Part shown: one piece after another, positions 7,984 through 18,128 of the stretch
Layout: each line of letters opens with the position of its first letter
Numbering within the stretch: the stretch's first letter is position 1
Origin: Martelella sp. HB161492
GTDB lineage: Bacteria > Pseudomonadota > Alphaproteobacteria > Rhizobiales > Rhizobiaceae
Direction: 5' to 3'
NCBI RefSeq assembly: GCF_013184775.1
Contig: NZ_JAATVV010000004.1
Span: 248,001 to 312,000, forward strand
Length of the DNA stretch: 64,000 bases
The notes under the pieces: model-generated
The model's input: the letters and a program-made list of their open reading frames with translations, nothing else
Told to the model about the DNA's origin: nothing
Database searches by the model: none
Made by a program: the position numbers and the translations under genes

Positions 7984-8022
7984 TTCTCAATCTCACATGG
8001 CGTGCGACTGCGCGTCCGGGGA

Positions 8023-9693
8023 TCAGACCTTGACGACGAAGACGGTGACCACCGGCTTCTTGCCCCAGCACTCATTGGCAGCGGCACGCACCGAACGGCG
8101 AACCGCCTCCTTGACCATGGCGAGATCCTTGCGGCGCGACCGCGGAATGCTTTCAACGGCACCAAGAACGGCATCAAACAGCACGTCTTCCATCTTCTCG
8201 TCGTCATCGTCGAAGGCAGGCAAGCCGATCGGAACCACTTCCGGGTCGCCACGGAATTCGAATTTCTGATCGAGCACGAGATTGACCGAAACATGGCCGA
8301 CAAAGGAGAGCTTGCGGCGATCACCGACACCGATCGTGTCATAATCGGCAATCAGCTTGCCATCCTTGAAGATCCGGCCAGCCTCGACATGGTCGATCAC
8401 TTCCGGATCTCCGGGCGCGAGCCGCAGCATATCGCCATTGCGCACGCGCGGCACCTTGGCGATGCCGCACTGGGTTGCGAGTTCGGCCTGAGCGCTCAGA
8501 TGCGCGGCCTCGCCATGCACCGGCACCAGAATTTCGGGCCGCACCCAGTCATACATCTGCTTCAGTTCGCTGCGCCGCGGATGACCGGAAACATGCACCA
8601 GCGCCTCGGCATCGGTGAGAATATGGACGCCCTGCTCGATCAGCCCGTTCTTGATATCCTGGATCGCCTTCTCATTGCCGGGAATGGCGCGCGAGGAAAA
8701 CACCACGAGATCGCCGGCGGCAAGCGAGATATTGCGCATCTCATCTCGGGAAAGCTTGGCAAGGGCGGCACGGCTTTCGCCCTGCGAACCGGTCAGGATC
8801 GCAACCACCTTTTCACGCGGCATATAGCCGAACTCATCCTCGTCGACGAAGGGCTTGATGCCCTCCATCAGGCCGATATCACGCGCAACCTCCACCGCAC
8901 GCTTCAGCGAAGAACCAAGCAGCAGAACCTCGCGCCCCGCCTCTTCTGCCGCGCGCGCGATCGAACGGATACGGCCAATATTGGAGGAAAAGGTGGTGAG
9001 CGCCACCCGGCCCTCGGCATTTTCGATCACCTGCCGCAGGCTTGCCGAAACCTCCATCTCTGATGGCGAAACGCCATCGCGCATGGCATTGGTGCTGTCG
9101 CACATCAGCGCCAGCACGCCCTCATCGCCAAGCGCTCGGAAACGGGCTTCATCGGTCAACGGACCAAGCGACGGCGCCAGGTCGATCTTCCAGTCACCGG
9201 TATGGATCACAGCCCCCAGCGGTGTGCGGATGCAAAGCGACATAGGTTCCGGAATCGAGTGGTTGACGGCGACCGCCTCGACCTCGAACGGACCGGCATT
9301 GATCCGGTCACCAGCCTTGAAGATCGTGACCGGCAGCTCGCCTCGAGCACCCTCATAGGCACGCTTTGACTCCAGCAGACCTGCCGTGAAGGGCGAGGCA
9401 TAGATCGGAACATTGAGCCCCGGCCAGAGATCGTTGATCGCGCCGAAATGATCCTCATGCGCGTGGGTGATGATCATGGCCTTCAGCCGTGCCCGGTTTT
9501 CGCGCACGAATTCGATATCCGGCAAAACCAGATCGACGCCCGGCAGATCGGGACCAGGGAAGGTCACGCCACAATCGACCATGATCCACTGGCGATCCTT
9601 CGCCGGGCCATAGCCATAAAGCGCGAGGTTCATACCGATCTCGCCAAGGCCGCCCAGCGGCAGGAAAACCAGTTCTGCGTTATTGTCTGCCAT
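8023..9693 (-). CDS. rnj: Ribonuclease J
   Basis: RNase J is a metallo-beta-lactamase/beta-CASP nuclease with endonuclease and 5'-3' exonuclease activity in RNA processing. The 556-residue protein shows the zinc motif HAHEDH at residues 77-82, the early loop LGGLGEIGMN (13-22) and MVDCGVTFPGPD (38-49). A HTGDWKID motif follows, and then the beta-CASP motif region HVSGHPRRSEL and VPVHGE. No frameshift is seen. It lies 17 bp downstream of birA and is probably the last gene of the nuo-birA-rnj run. In Rhizobiales this enzyme is known to mature 23S and 16S rRNA ends. Confidence 0.95.
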   Translation of the reverse strand: MADNNAELVFLPLGGLGEIGMNLALYGYGPAKDRQWIMVDCGVTFPGPDLPGVDLVLPDIEFVRENRARLKAMIITHAHEDHFGAINDLWPGLNVPIYASPFTAGLLESKRAYEGARGELPVTIFKAGDRINAGPFEVEAVAVNHSIPEPMSLCIRTPLGAVIHTGDWKIDLAPSLGPLTDEARFRALGDEGVLALMCDSTNAMRDGVSPSEMEVSASLRQVIENAEGRVALTTFSSNIGRIRSIARAAEEAGREVLLLGSSLKRAVEVARDIGLMEGIKPFVDEDEFGYMPREKVVAILTGSQGESRAALAKLSRDEMRNISLAAGDLVVFSSRAIPGNEKAIQDIKNGLIEQGVHILTDAEALVHVSGHPRRSELKQMYDWVRPEILVPVHGEAAHLSAQAELATQCGIAKVPRVRNGDMLRLAPGDPEVIDHVEAGRIFKDGKLIADYDTIGVGDRRKLSFVGHVSVNLVLDQKFEFRGDPEVVPIGLPAFDDDDEKMEDVLFDAVLGAVESIPRSRRKDLAMVKEAVRRSVRAAANECWGKKPVVTVFVVKV

Positions 9694-9710
9694 CAGGCAT
9701 TGATTCCAAT

Positions 9711-10469
9711 TCAGGTTCCAAAGAAGACATCGCCGGCTGCGAAGACGCGCATACCTTCCTGTGTTTCGAGCATCAGCATGCCGCTGTCATCAATGCCGGC
9801 AAAGCGGCCGGACACGCGGTCATGCAATAGGTTGACGGTGATTGGTTCACCGATGCCGCAGGCATGCCTGCGCCAGCTTTCGACCGTTTCCCTTATACCT
9901 TTTCCGCCATTCCAGACAGTCAATTCGACGTCCATGGCGGCAAAGAGATGGGCAAACAGCATTTCGGGATCTGCGCCAGGCGCATAATCACGCAATCTTG
10001 CGGTGGGATAGGCACTCACTTCGGGCGCAAACCCGACATTGACGCCAATGCCGATGACAATCGCATTGCGTCCGTCCGGCAACTGCTCCGCTTCCAGCAG
10101 AATGCCCGCAATCTTGTTGCGGGCGATCAATACATCATTTGGCCACTTGATTTCAACAGGTCTGGAAATCCCTGGCGCCGCAGCAGCCACGGCCTGGCGC
10201 ACGGCAAGCGCCACCGCGAGTGGCAGCGACGCGATATCTTCCGATCGTGCAGGATTGATCAGGAGCAGCGAGGCATAGAGATTGCCCCGCTCGGAAACCC
10301 AACGGCGACCGCGCCGGCCGCGCCCGCCCGTCTGGCGGGCCGCCGTTATCCACAGGCCGCCCGGATCGCCCGCCTTCGCCCGGCGCATGGCCTCGCTATT
10401 GGTGGAATCGACCTCATCCAGCGCTTCGTGGCGCATCGCCCCGAAGGCTGGCATTTGACTGCCCTGCAT
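9711..10469 (-). CDS. birA: Biotin--[acetyl-CoA-carboxylase] ligase
   Basis: Biotin protein ligase attaches biotin to carboxylase carrier domains. At 252 residues it consists of the catalytic and C-terminal domains only, with no N-terminal helix-turn-helix, so it is not expected to repress biotin genes. The biotinyl-AMP loop GGRGRRGRRW (48-57) and KWPNDVL (108-114) are intact. The start codon at 10469 directly abuts the nuoN stop at 10470, which implies translational coupling with the complex I operon. This neighbourhood (nuoN-birA-rnj) is usual in Rhizobiales. Confidence 0.93.
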   Translation of the reverse strand: MQGSQMPAFGAMRHEALDEVDSTNSEAMRRAKAGDPGGLWITAARQTGGRGRRGRRWVSERGNLYASLLLINPARSEDIASLPLAVALAVRQAVAAAAPGISRPVEIKWPNDVLIARNKIAGILLEAEQLPDGRNAIVIGIGVNVGFAPEVSAYPTARLRDYAPGADPEMLFAHLFAAMDVELTVWNGGKGIRETVESWRRHACGIGEPITVNLLHDRVSGRFAGIDDSGMLMLETQEGMRVFAAGDVFFGT

Positions 10470-11930
10470 CTAGAACAGAGCCGCAGCCGCAGCCGAGGCT
10501 GCCGCATCAAGCGAACCGCCGAAGATCAGGTAGCCGATCGCAAACAGGCCCGACAGGCCGTAGACGAAACGCAGTTCACCGGCAACGCGGGCAAACTCGA
10601 CCGTCGGCTCATCGAACCACATGACCTTGACCACCCGAAGATAGTAAAAGGCAGCAACGACCGATGCCAGGATACCGATGATGGCGAAGACATAGAGCTG
10701 GGCTTCCATCGCCGCCAGGAAAACGAAATACTTGGCGAAGAAACCAGCCAACGGCGGAATGCCCGCAAGCGAGAACATCAGCGTCGTCAGGACCACCGCC
10801 ATGACCGGTTTGGTCGAGGCAAGACCGGCGAGATCATCGATATTCTCGACATTGCCGCCTTCCTTGAGCCGCATCGCCATGATGATGGCAAAGGTGCCGA
10901 GCGTCATGAAGATGTAGATCGCCATGTAAAGCACGACGCTGCGAACGCCCAGTTCCGAGCCGCCGGCAAGACCGAGCAGTGCGTAACCCATATGGGTGAT
11001 CGACGAATAGGCCATCATCCGCTTGATATTGCGCTGGCCAATGGCGGCAAAGGCACCAAGCAGCATCGAGCAGAGCGAGATGAAGATGATGATCTGGCGC
11101 CATTCGAAAAAGGCCGGGGCAAAGGCATCTACCAGAATGCGGATGATGATCGCCATGGCAGCAACCTTCGGCGCCGAGGCGAAGAAGGCGGTGACCGGCG
11201 TCGGTGCGCCTTCATAGACATCCGGCGTCCACATGTGGAACGGAACGGCGGAAATCTTGAACGAAATGCCCGCCAGCACGAAGACCATGCCGAAGATGAA
11301 GCCGAGATTCATCGCACCATTGTCAAGCTGGCTGGCGATGCCCGAAAAGCCGATATTACCGGTAAATCCATAGATCAGCGACATGCCGTAAAGCAGCATG
11401 CCCGACGCCAGCGAACCGAGAACGAAATATTTCAGCCCCGCTTCCGTCGATCTGAGACTGTCCCGATTGATCGCGGCAATGATGTAGAGCGGGAACGACA
11501 TCAGCTCCAGCCCCATATAGAAGGCCAGAAGATCGTTTGCCGAAATCAGCAGCATCATGCCGACGCTGGAAAGCAGCATCAGCACCGGATATTCGAACCG
11601 ATCCTGATAATCCGGCTCTTCATGCCCCACCGACATGACGAGTGCCAGCGCCGTCGCGATCAGCGCCAGAACCTTCATGAAGGAGGTGAAGGCCGAAAAG
11701 CTCAGCGATCCGCTGAAGGCTTCGACGGGCCCGTCGCCAAGCATGACCTTGGTCTGGCCGATAACCCAGCCCGCCGCCACAATGATCAACGCCACAGACA
11801 GGGCGTTGATGGTTGGTCCGCTTTTCCGGCCGGCAAAGACGCCGATCATCAACAGGACCATCGCCCCGATCGCCAGGATCAACTCCGGCATGATCAGTTT
11901 CAGACTTTGAATGAGAAGTTCCGAGGTCAT
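10470..11930 (-). CDS. nuoN: NADH-quinone oxidoreductase subunit N
   Basis: NuoN is one of the three antiporter-like membrane subunits of complex I and takes part in proton pumping. The 486-residue protein is almost entirely hydrophobic with about 14 membrane segments. The conserved region [20 protein letters not shown], with its lysine in a membrane helix, and [24 protein letters not shown] are clear. I chose ATG 11930; a TTG two codons upstream (11936) is possible. It is the last nuo gene and ends directly against birA. Confidence 0.95.
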   Translation of the reverse strand: MTSELLIQSLKLIMPELILAIGAMVLLMIGVFAGRKSGPTINALSVALIIVAAGWVIGQTKVMLGDGPVEAFSGSLSFSAFTSFMKVLALIATALALVMSVGHEEPDYQDRFEYPVLMLLSSVGMMLLISANDLLAFYMGLELMSFPLYIIAAINRDSLRSTEAGLKYFVLGSLASGMLLYGMSLIYGFTGNIGFSGIASQLDNGAMNLGFIFGMVFVLAGISFKISAVPFHMWTPDVYEGAPTPVTAFFASAPKVAAMAIIIRILVDAFAPAFFEWRQIIIFISLCSMLLGAFAAIGQRNIKRMMAYSSITHMGYALLGLAGGSELGVRSVVLYMAIYIFMTLGTFAIIMAMRLKEGGNVENIDDLAGLASTKPVMAVVLTTLMFSLAGIPPLAGFFAKYFVFLAAMEAQLYVFAIIGILASVVAAFYYLRVVKVMWFDEPTVEFARVAGELRFVYGLSGLFAIGYLIFGGSLDAAASAAAAALF

Positions 11931-11947
11931 GTCCAAAAGATCCTGTA

Positions 11948-13459
11948 TCAGTACGTCGGCAGCGCGATCTGCTTGGTGGATTCCAGCACAGCATCATAAT
12001 GCTGCACGATCTGCTGCACCGATCCGCGCATCATGTCGAAGATCGGCGACGGGAAGAAGCCGAAGATGATGACAAGAGCCGCGAGCGGATAGAGCACCAG
12101 TTTTTCGCGTGTCGACAGATCCAGAAGGGCCTTCAGGCTCTCCTTCTCCAGCGCGCCGAAAATGATCCGGCGATAAAGCCACAGCGTGTAGGCCGCCGAC
12201 AGGATCACGCCCGTGGCCGCGAAAACCGCAACCCAGGTATTGATCTGGAAGACGCCAATGACGGTGAGGAATTCGCCAACGAAGCCGGACGTGCCCGGCA
12301 GACCGACATTCGCCATGGCGAAGATCATGAAGATCACGGCGAATTTCGGCATATTGTTCACGAGACCGCCATAGGCCGCAATCTCACGTGTATGCATCCG
12401 GTCATAGATGACACCGATACAGAAGAACAGCGCGCCTGAAACGATACCATGCGACAGCATCAGGAAGATCGAGCCTTCAATGCCTTCGGTCGTCGCCGAG
12501 AACATGCCCATGGTCACGAAGCCCATATGCGCGATCGACGAATAGGCAACCATCTTCTTCATGTCCGTCTGCATCAGCGCCACGAGCGAGGCGTAGATGA
12601 TGGCAATGATCGACATGGCGAAAATGATCGGCGCGAAAGCCCAGGAGGCATCCGGGAACATCGGCATCGAGTAGCGCAGAACACCAAAGCCGCCAAGCTT
12701 CAGCAGCACGCCCGCCAGCACGCCGGACGCTGCGGTCGGCGCTTCCACGTGGGCATCGGGCAGCCAGGTATGGACAGGCCACATCGGCATCTTGACCGCG
12801 AAGGAGGCAAAGAACCCAAGGAACAGCCAATATTCCATATTGATCGGGAAATTGTACTGCAGCAGCACCGGCACGCTGGTCGTGCCCGTGACCCAGTACA
12901 TCGCCATGATCGACAGCAGCATGAAGACTGAACCGGCCAGCGTGTAGAGGAAGAACTTCATCGACGCGTAGACGCGGCGTTCGTGCCCCCAGATGCCGAT
13001 CACAAGATACATCGGGATCAGGCCGGCTTCGAAGAAGACGTAGAACATCACGATATCGAGCGAGACGAACACGCCGATAATCAGCGTTTCCAGCACCAGG
13101 AAGGCGATCATATAGGCCTTCACTCGCTCGTTGATCGCTTCCCAGGATGCCAGGATACAGAAGGGCATCAGGATCGTGGTGAGCATGATGAACAGGATCG
13201 AAATCCCGTCAATGCCCATATGATAACCGATGCCCGTGCCGAGCCAGGGGTGATCCTCGATCATCTGGAAATTCGGGTTCGACGGGTCGAACTTGATCCA
13301 GATGATCACCGAAACGACGAAGGTGAACAGCGTCGTCAGAAGCGCAACATTGCGAATGTTTCGCAAGCCTGCCTCGTTGTCATCGCGCGTGAAAAGGATC
13401 AGCGCTACACCAACCAGCGGCAGGAAGGTGACCGTGGAAAGAATTGGCCAATCGCTCAT
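11948..13459 (-). CDS. nuoM: NADH-quinone oxidoreductase subunit M
   Basis: NuoM is the central antiporter-like subunit of the complex I membrane arm. It has 503 residues with about 14 membrane segments. Diagnostic blocks are [20 protein letters not shown] followed by [10 protein letters not shown], and [18 protein letters not shown], which holds a proton-path lysine. The start overlaps the nuoL stop by one base (TAATG), a sign of coupled translation. The stop is 17 bp before nuoN. Confidence 0.96.
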   Translation of the reverse strand: MSDWPILSTVTFLPLVGVALILFTRDDNEAGLRNIRNVALLTTLFTFVVSVIIWIKFDPSNPNFQMIEDHPWLGTGIGYHMGIDGISILFIMLTTILMPFCILASWEAINERVKAYMIAFLVLETLIIGVFVSLDIVMFYVFFEAGLIPMYLVIGIWGHERRVYASMKFFLYTLAGSVFMLLSIMAMYWVTGTTSVPVLLQYNFPINMEYWLFLGFFASFAVKMPMWPVHTWLPDAHVEAPTAASGVLAGVLLKLGGFGVLRYSMPMFPDASWAFAPIIFAMSIIAIIYASLVALMQTDMKKMVAYSSIAHMGFVTMGMFSATTEGIEGSIFLMLSHGIVSGALFFCIGVIYDRMHTREIAAYGGLVNNMPKFAVIFMIFAMANVGLPGTSGFVGEFLTVIGVFQINTWVAVFAATGVILSAAYTLWLYRRIIFGALEKESLKALLDLSTREKLVLYPLAALVIIFGFFPSPIFDMMRGSVQQIVQHYDAVLESTKQIALPTY

Positions 13460-15459
13460 TACTGCGCTCCTCCGAGCATCATCCAGGTTACAAGTGCGGC
13501 AACGCCGATCAGCATCGCGAACGCGTAGTGATAGACATAGCCGGACTGCAGTTTCACGACGCGTCTGGTGACGCCGCTAACCCCGGCTGCGATACCGTCG
13601 GGACCGAAGCGGTCGATGACGCCGATATCGCCCTTCTTCCAGAAGAAGTTGCCGAGCCGCTTGGCTGCGCGAACGAAGAGGAAGTCATACAATTCGTCGA
13701 AATACCACTTGTTGAGAAGGAAGGCGTAAAGCTTCGGGAAGGTTTCCGCCAGCGCCTTGGCCGAGGACGGCTTCAGCAGGTACATGTAAATCGCAACGAC
13801 CGTGCCAGCCAGCATCGCCACAAACGGGCTCAGCTTGACCCATTCGGGAACCTCTTCGTGAAGCTCCAGAATTTCATTGTGCTGCGAGGTAAACAGGGCG
13901 CCCTTCCAGAAGGCGTCGTAATCGTGCCCGTAGAAGAAGGGCAGGAAGAAGTAACCGGCAAACAGAGCGCCGATCGACAGCAGCACCAGCGGCAGCAGCA
14001 TCACCCAGGGGGATTCATGGGCGTGGTGCATGACATCGGCCGAGGCACGGGCCTTGCCGAAGAAGGTCATGAAGATCAGGCGCCAGGAATAGAAGGCGGT
14101 GAAGGCCGCGGCGATCACCAGCATCCAGAAGGAGAAGCTGGCCAGCGAGCTCGACGAGACGAAGGCCGATTCAATGATCGCATCCTTGGAGAAGAAGCCG
14201 GAAGCACCGATGACGGTACCGGGAATACCGGCGCCGGTGATGGCGAGCGTACCGATGATCATCGCCCAGAAGGTGACCGGAATGTGCTTTTTCAAGCCAC
14301 CCATGCGGCGCATGTCCTGATCGCCGGAGACGGCATGAATGACCGAGCCGGCCGCAAGGAACAGCAGCGCCTTGAAGAAGGCATGGGTGAACAGGTGGAA
14401 CACGGCAGCGCCGTAAGCCCCTGCCCCGAGTGCTGCAAACATGTAGCCAAGCTGCGAACAGGTCGAATAGGCGATGACGCGCTTGATATCGTTCTGCACC
14501 AGACCGATCGTCGCGGCAAAGAAGGCCGTGATCGAACCGATCAGCGTGATGAAGGTCAGCGCATCCGGCGACAGTTCATAAAGCGGCGACATGCGGGCGA
14601 CAAGGAAGACACCGGCCGTGACCATGGTCGCAGCATGGATAAGCGCCGAAACAGGCGTCGGGCCTTCCATCGCATCCGGCAGCCAGGTGTGCAGCAGGAA
14701 CTGCGCCGACTTGCCCATCGCGCCCATGAACAGCAGCAGGCAGATCGCGGTGATGGCATGCTGAACGTCGAGGTGGAACCACAGGAAGTTCAGGACCGCC
14801 TGATGATCGCCACCGGCATCGTGATGCGAGGCGAGCTCACGTGCACCGGAAAAGATCGGATCGAAATCGATCGTGTGCGACAGGAAGAACAATCCGGCAA
14901 TACCGAGCAGGAAGCCGAAGTCACCAACGCGGTTGACGATGAAAGCCTTCATGGCCGCCGCACAGGCAGACGGCTTCTTGTACCAGAAGCCGATCAGCAG
15001 ATAGGAAGCGAGACCAACGCCTTCCCAGCCAAAGAACATCTGCAACAGGTTGTCAGCGGTAACCAGCGACAGCATCGCAAAGGTGAACAGCGACAGATAG
15101 GCGAAGAAGCGCGGGCGATGCGGATCGTCATGCATGTAGCCGACGGAATAAAGATGCACGAGGCAGGACACGGTGTTGACCACGACCAGCATGACCGCCG
15201 TCAGCGTATCGATCCTCAGTCCCCAGTCCGCCTGAACGCCGCCGGACGAGACCCAGCTCATGATCGGAACGTGAATAACGAAGCCCGGCTCGGAGGTCAG
15301 GAAGCCCACCGAAATGAACACCCACCAGGACAGGATGGCAGCGACCAGCATGAAGGCGATCGTGACCAGTTCCGAAGCTTTGGCCCCCATGCGGGTGCCG
15401 AAAAGCCCGGTGATCAGAAAGCCCAGAAGCGGCAGGAAAATGATGAGTTTGTAGATCAT
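13459..15459 (-). CDS. nuoL: NADH-quinone oxidoreductase subunit L
   Basis: NuoL is the distal antiporter-like subunit, with the long lateral helix that runs along the membrane arm. The 666-residue protein carries the usual blocks [20 protein letters not shown] and [20 protein letters not shown]. It also has [18 protein letters not shown] and a C-terminal amphipathic region leading to a final membrane segment. Its length is normal for the family. It starts 7 bp after the nuoK stop and overlaps nuoM by one base. Confidence 0.96.
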   Translation of the reverse strand: MIYKLIIFLPLLGFLITGLFGTRMGAKASELVTIAFMLVAAILSWWVFISVGFLTSEPGFVIHVPIMSWVSSGGVQADWGLRIDTLTAVMLVVVNTVSCLVHLYSVGYMHDDPHRPRFFAYLSLFTFAMLSLVTADNLLQMFFGWEGVGLASYLLIGFWYKKPSACAAAMKAFIVNRVGDFGFLLGIAGLFFLSHTIDFDPIFSGARELASHHDAGGDHQAVLNFLWFHLDVQHAITAICLLLFMGAMGKSAQFLLHTWLPDAMEGPTPVSALIHAATMVTAGVFLVARMSPLYELSPDALTFITLIGSITAFFAATIGLVQNDIKRVIAYSTCSQLGYMFAALGAGAYGAAVFHLFTHAFFKALLFLAAGSVIHAVSGDQDMRRMGGLKKHIPVTFWAMIIGTLAITGAGIPGTVIGASGFFSKDAIIESAFVSSSSLASFSFWMLVIAAAFTAFYSWRLIFMTFFGKARASADVMHHAHESPWVMLLPLVLLSIGALFAGYFFLPFFYGHDYDAFWKGALFTSQHNEILELHEEVPEWVKLSPFVAMLAGTVVAIYMYLLKPSSAKALAETFPKLYAFLLNKWYFDELYDFLFVRAAKRLGNFFWKKGDIGVIDRFGPDGIAAGVSGVTRRVVKLQSGYVYHYAFAMLIGVAALVTWMMLGGAQ

Positions 15460-15466
15460 CGCGCGT

Positions 15467-15775
15467 TCAGCCCTTCATCATGTTGACGTCTTCGACGGCG
15501 ATCGAACCGCGATTTCGATAGAAGACCACCAGAATTGCCAGACCGATGGCCGCTTCCGCTGCTGCAACCGTCAGAATGAAAAGGGCAAATACCTGTCCGA
15601 CCATGTCATGCAGGAACGCTGAGAAAGCGATCATGTTGAGGTTGACCGACAGCAGGATGAGCTCGATGGACATGAGTATGATGATGACGTTCTTTCGGTT
15701 CAGAAAGATCCCGAAAACGCCGATGGTAAAAAGAATGGCACTAACCGTAAGGTAGTGGGAAAGTCCGATTTCCAT
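15467..15775 (-). CDS. nuoK: NADH-quinone oxidoreductase subunit K
   Basis: This small membrane subunit of complex I has 102 residues and three membrane segments. It opens [19 protein letters not shown] and contains the conserved [10 protein letters not shown] segment, whose glutamate lies in the membrane proton path, and a second glutamate in AEAAIGLAI. It lies between nuoJ (38 bp gap) and nuoL (7 bp gap). Confidence 0.96.
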   Translation of the reverse strand: MEIGLSHYLTVSAILFTIGVFGIFLNRKNVIIILMSIELILLSVNLNMIAFSAFLHDMVGQVFALFILTVAAAEAAIGLAILVVFYRNRGSIAVEDVNMMKG

Positions 15776-15813
15776 TGCCTTGTCCTTGGTCCCGTTTCCC
15801 TGCTCTTAAATTC

Positions 15814-16428
15814 TCAGAGGCCCTGCCCGGGCTTCACCTTGACTGCCTCATGCGCACTGATGCGCGTGCGGGCAACCTGTTTGGCGATGTCCTGGCGCTT
15901 GACGTCGGTCCGATGCTTCAGCGTCAGCACGATCGCTCCGATCATGGCAACGAGAAGGATAAGGCCGGCAACCTGGAAGAAGTAAGCATAGTGAGTATAA
16001 ATGATGTCACCGAGTGCGGCGGCACTGGACTTGTCGGCCAGGTCCGGCATCGGCATCGTAATGTTGCCGGAAAGCTCCGGCGAAATCATCGTGCCACCCA
16101 CCACAATGATCAGTTCAGCCAGAAGCGCGACACCAATCAGCGCACCGATCGGTGCATAACGCAGCAATCCTGACCGAAGCTCGGAAAAGTCGATATCCAG
16201 CATCATCACGACGAAGAGGAACAGCACCGCCACGGCGCCGACATAAACGACCAGCAGCAGCAGGCCGAGATATTCCGCACCGGCGATGATGAACAGCGCC
16301 GCAGCATTGACGAACACCGTGATCAGAAACAACACCGAATGAACGGGGTTTTTAGCCACGATCACCATCAGCGCCGAAGCCACCGCGATAAACGCGAAGA
16401 TATAGAAAAAAAGAGCCTGGAGACCCAT
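15814..16428 (-). CDS. nuoJ: NADH-quinone oxidoreductase subunit J
   Basis: NuoJ is a membrane subunit of complex I. The 204-residue protein has five membrane segments and the family pattern AEYLGLLLLVVYVGAVAVLFLFVVMML, in which the third helix has the pi-bulge region near residues 55-80. The C-terminal tail beyond about residue 165 is polar and ends VKVKPGQGL. It is separated from nuoI upstream by 116 bp, one of the two longest gaps in the operon, in which I see no gene. Confidence 0.95.
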   Translation of the reverse strand: MGLQALFFYIFAFIAVASALMVIVAKNPVHSVLFLITVFVNAAALFIIAGAEYLGLLLLVVYVGAVAVLFLFVVMMLDIDFSELRSGLLRYAPIGALIGVALLAELIIVVGGTMISPELSGNITMPMPDLADKSSAAALGDIIYTHYAYFFQVAGLILLVAMIGAIVLTLKHRTDVKRQDIAKQVARTRISAHEAVKVKPGQGL

Positions 16429-16544
16429 GGTGGTGCCTTTTCTTCGTGAGTAGTCCCGGAAAGTTCGCGCGGTGCGAACCCTCCTCCCTCGATCTCAGTT
16501 CCCGGCCGGCGCATCATTGCAGCCGCCCGGCATCTCGTTCTGCC

Positions 16545-17036
16545 TCAGCGGTAAGGCGCGTCCATCGCAATGTTGCGGGCAATTTCCCGCTCCCAGCGAT
16601 CGCCGTTGTTCAAAAGCCGCTGCTTGTCATAGTAAAGTTCTTCGCGCGTCTCGGTGGCGAATTCGAAATTCGGACCCTCGACGATCGCCTCAACCGGGCA
16701 TGCTTCCTGGCAGAAACCGCAATAGATGCACTTCACCATATCGATGTCGTAACGCACCGTCCGGCGGGTACCGTCATTGCGGCGCGGGCCGGCTTCAATG
16801 GTGATCGCCTGAGCGGGACAGATCGCCTCGCACAGCTTGCAGGCAATGCAGCGCTCCTCACCGTTCGGATAACGGCGCAGCGCGTGTTCGCCACGGAAGC
16901 GCGGGCTCACCGGTCCCTTTTCGAAGGGATAGTTCACCGTCGACTTCGGACTGAAAAAATACCGCATCGTCAGGAAGAAAGCCGAAACGAATTCCTTCAA
17001 AAACAGCGCGTTGAAAGCCTGAGTTACAGAACTCAT
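16545..17036 (-). CDS. nuoI: NADH-quinone oxidoreductase subunit I
   Basis: NuoI is the TYKY-type ferredoxin subunit that carries clusters N6a and N6b towards NuoB. It has 163 residues. The two [4Fe-4S] motifs are complete: C63-x2-C66-x2-C69-x3-C73 ([12 protein letters not shown]) and C103-x2-C106-x2-C109-x3-C113 ([12 protein letters not shown]). The N-terminal amphipathic part ([16 protein letters not shown]) anchors it to the membrane arm. It starts 38 bp after nuoH. Confidence 0.97.
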   Translation of the reverse strand: MSSVTQAFNALFLKEFVSAFFLTMRYFFSPKSTVNYPFEKGPVSPRFRGEHALRRYPNGEERCIACKLCEAICPAQAITIEAGPRRNDGTRRTVRYDIDMVKCIYCGFCQEACPVEAIVEGPNFEFATETREELYYDKQRLLNNGDRWEREIARNIAMDAPYR

Positions 17037-17074
17037 TTAAAAATCTCCCATATGGCGCTTCTCATCCGCCATCA

Positions 17075-18118
17075 TCATGCCCATCCCGTCAGCTTGACCA
17101 CGAAGGCCACGATCACGACCATTGCCAGCGACAGCGGCAGGAAAACCTTCCAGCCGAGACGCATCAGCTGGTCGTAGCGGTAGCGCGGTACAAATGCCTT
17201 CACCATGCCGAACATGAAGAAGACCAGGCAAAGCTTGAGCACGAACCAGATGACACCCGGGATCCAGTTCAGCACGGCGATATCGACGATCGGTAGCCAG
17301 CCACCCAGGAACAGCGTCGTTGTCATGCCGCACATCAGCGTGATCGCAGCATATTCACCCAGCATGAACATCATGTACGGGGTCGAGCCATACTCGACCA
17401 TGTAACCGGCGACCAGTTCCGATTCCGCTTCCGGCAGATCGAAGGGCGGGCGGTTGGTCTCAGCCAGTGCCGAGATGAAGAAGACGATAAACATCGGGAA
17501 CAGCGCCAGCCAGTTCCAGTCCAGGAATGAATTGGGCAGGCCCAGCATCGTGCCAAGACCATCCTTCTGGGCATAGACGATATCCGTCAGGTTCAGCGAA
17601 CCGACCGTCAGCAGCACGGTGATGATCACCAGGCCGATCGAGACTTCGTAGGACACCATCTGCGCGGCCGAACGCAGCGCGCCGAGGAAGGCGTATTTGG
17701 AGTTGGACGCCCAGCCGCCCATGATCACGCCATAAACCTCAAGCGAGGAAATGGCAAAGATGTAGAGGATGCCGAGATTGATATTGGCAACCGCCCAGCC
17801 ATCGGCCACCGGCACAACGGCCCAGGTGGCCAGTGCCAGCGTCACCGAGACGAGCGGCGCCAGCAGGAACACGACCTTGTCGGCGCTGGCCGGAATGATC
17901 GGTTCCTTGAACACGAATTTCAGCAGGTCGGCAAAGGATTGCCACAGGCCGAACGGGCCGACGACATTCGGGCCACGGCGCATCTGCACCGCTGCCCAGA
18001 TCTTGCGGTCAGCCAGAAGCAGGAAGGCGATGCCGACAAGCAGGATCACGAGCAGCAGCAGCGACTCGCCGATCATGATCAGCGCGGGCCAGAGATAGGT
18101 CGAAAGAAAAGATCCCAT
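17075..18118 (-). CDS. nuoH: NADH-quinone oxidoreductase subunit H
   Basis: NuoH forms part of the quinone chamber at the base of the membrane arm. The 347-residue protein has about eight membrane segments. Conserved loops are present, including [22 protein letters not shown] near the N-terminus, the acidic loop [20 protein letters not shown] and [14 protein letters not shown]. Its length is normal. It lies 10 bp downstream of nuoG. Confidence 0.97.
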   Translation of the reverse strand: MGSFLSTYLWPALIMIGESLLLLVILLVGIAFLLLADRKIWAAVQMRRGPNVVGPFGLWQSFADLLKFVFKEPIIPASADKVVFLLAPLVSVTLALATWAVVPVADGWAVANINLGILYIFAISSLEVYGVIMGGWASNSKYAFLGALRSAAQMVSYEVSIGLVIITVLLTVGSLNLTDIVYAQKDGLGTMLGLPNSFLDWNWLALFPMFIVFFISALAETNRPPFDLPEAESELVAGYMVEYGSTPYMMFMLGEYAAITLMCGMTTTLFLGGWLPIVDIAVLNWIPGVIWFVLKLCLVFFMFGMVKAFVPRYRYDQLMRLGWKVFLPLSLAMVVIVAFVVKLTGWA

Positions 18119-18128
18119 TGTTCAGTCC

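Larger units (their letters stand above)
7549..8022. other. Repeat-filled intergenic region between rnj and DUF1467
   Basis: The whole stretch is built from non-coding elements: a hairpin (7630-7653), a RIME-like element (7661-7764), a longer palindromic repeat (7765-7960) and a second copy of the hairpin (7961-7983). No protein-coding gene is supported. The hairpins may terminate rnj transcription. Confidence 0.8.

Noticed and set aside
9864-11999. 711-codon plus-strand open frame antisense to birA and nuoN
   Set aside because: The composition is a mirror of GC-rich codon use (many H, R, Q, D), there is no start context or recognisable domain, and the opposite strand holds clear conserved genes.
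13444-15486. 680-codon plus-strand open frame antisense to nuoL
   Set aside because: Same reasons: low-complexity charged composition and a fully conserved NuoL on the other strand.
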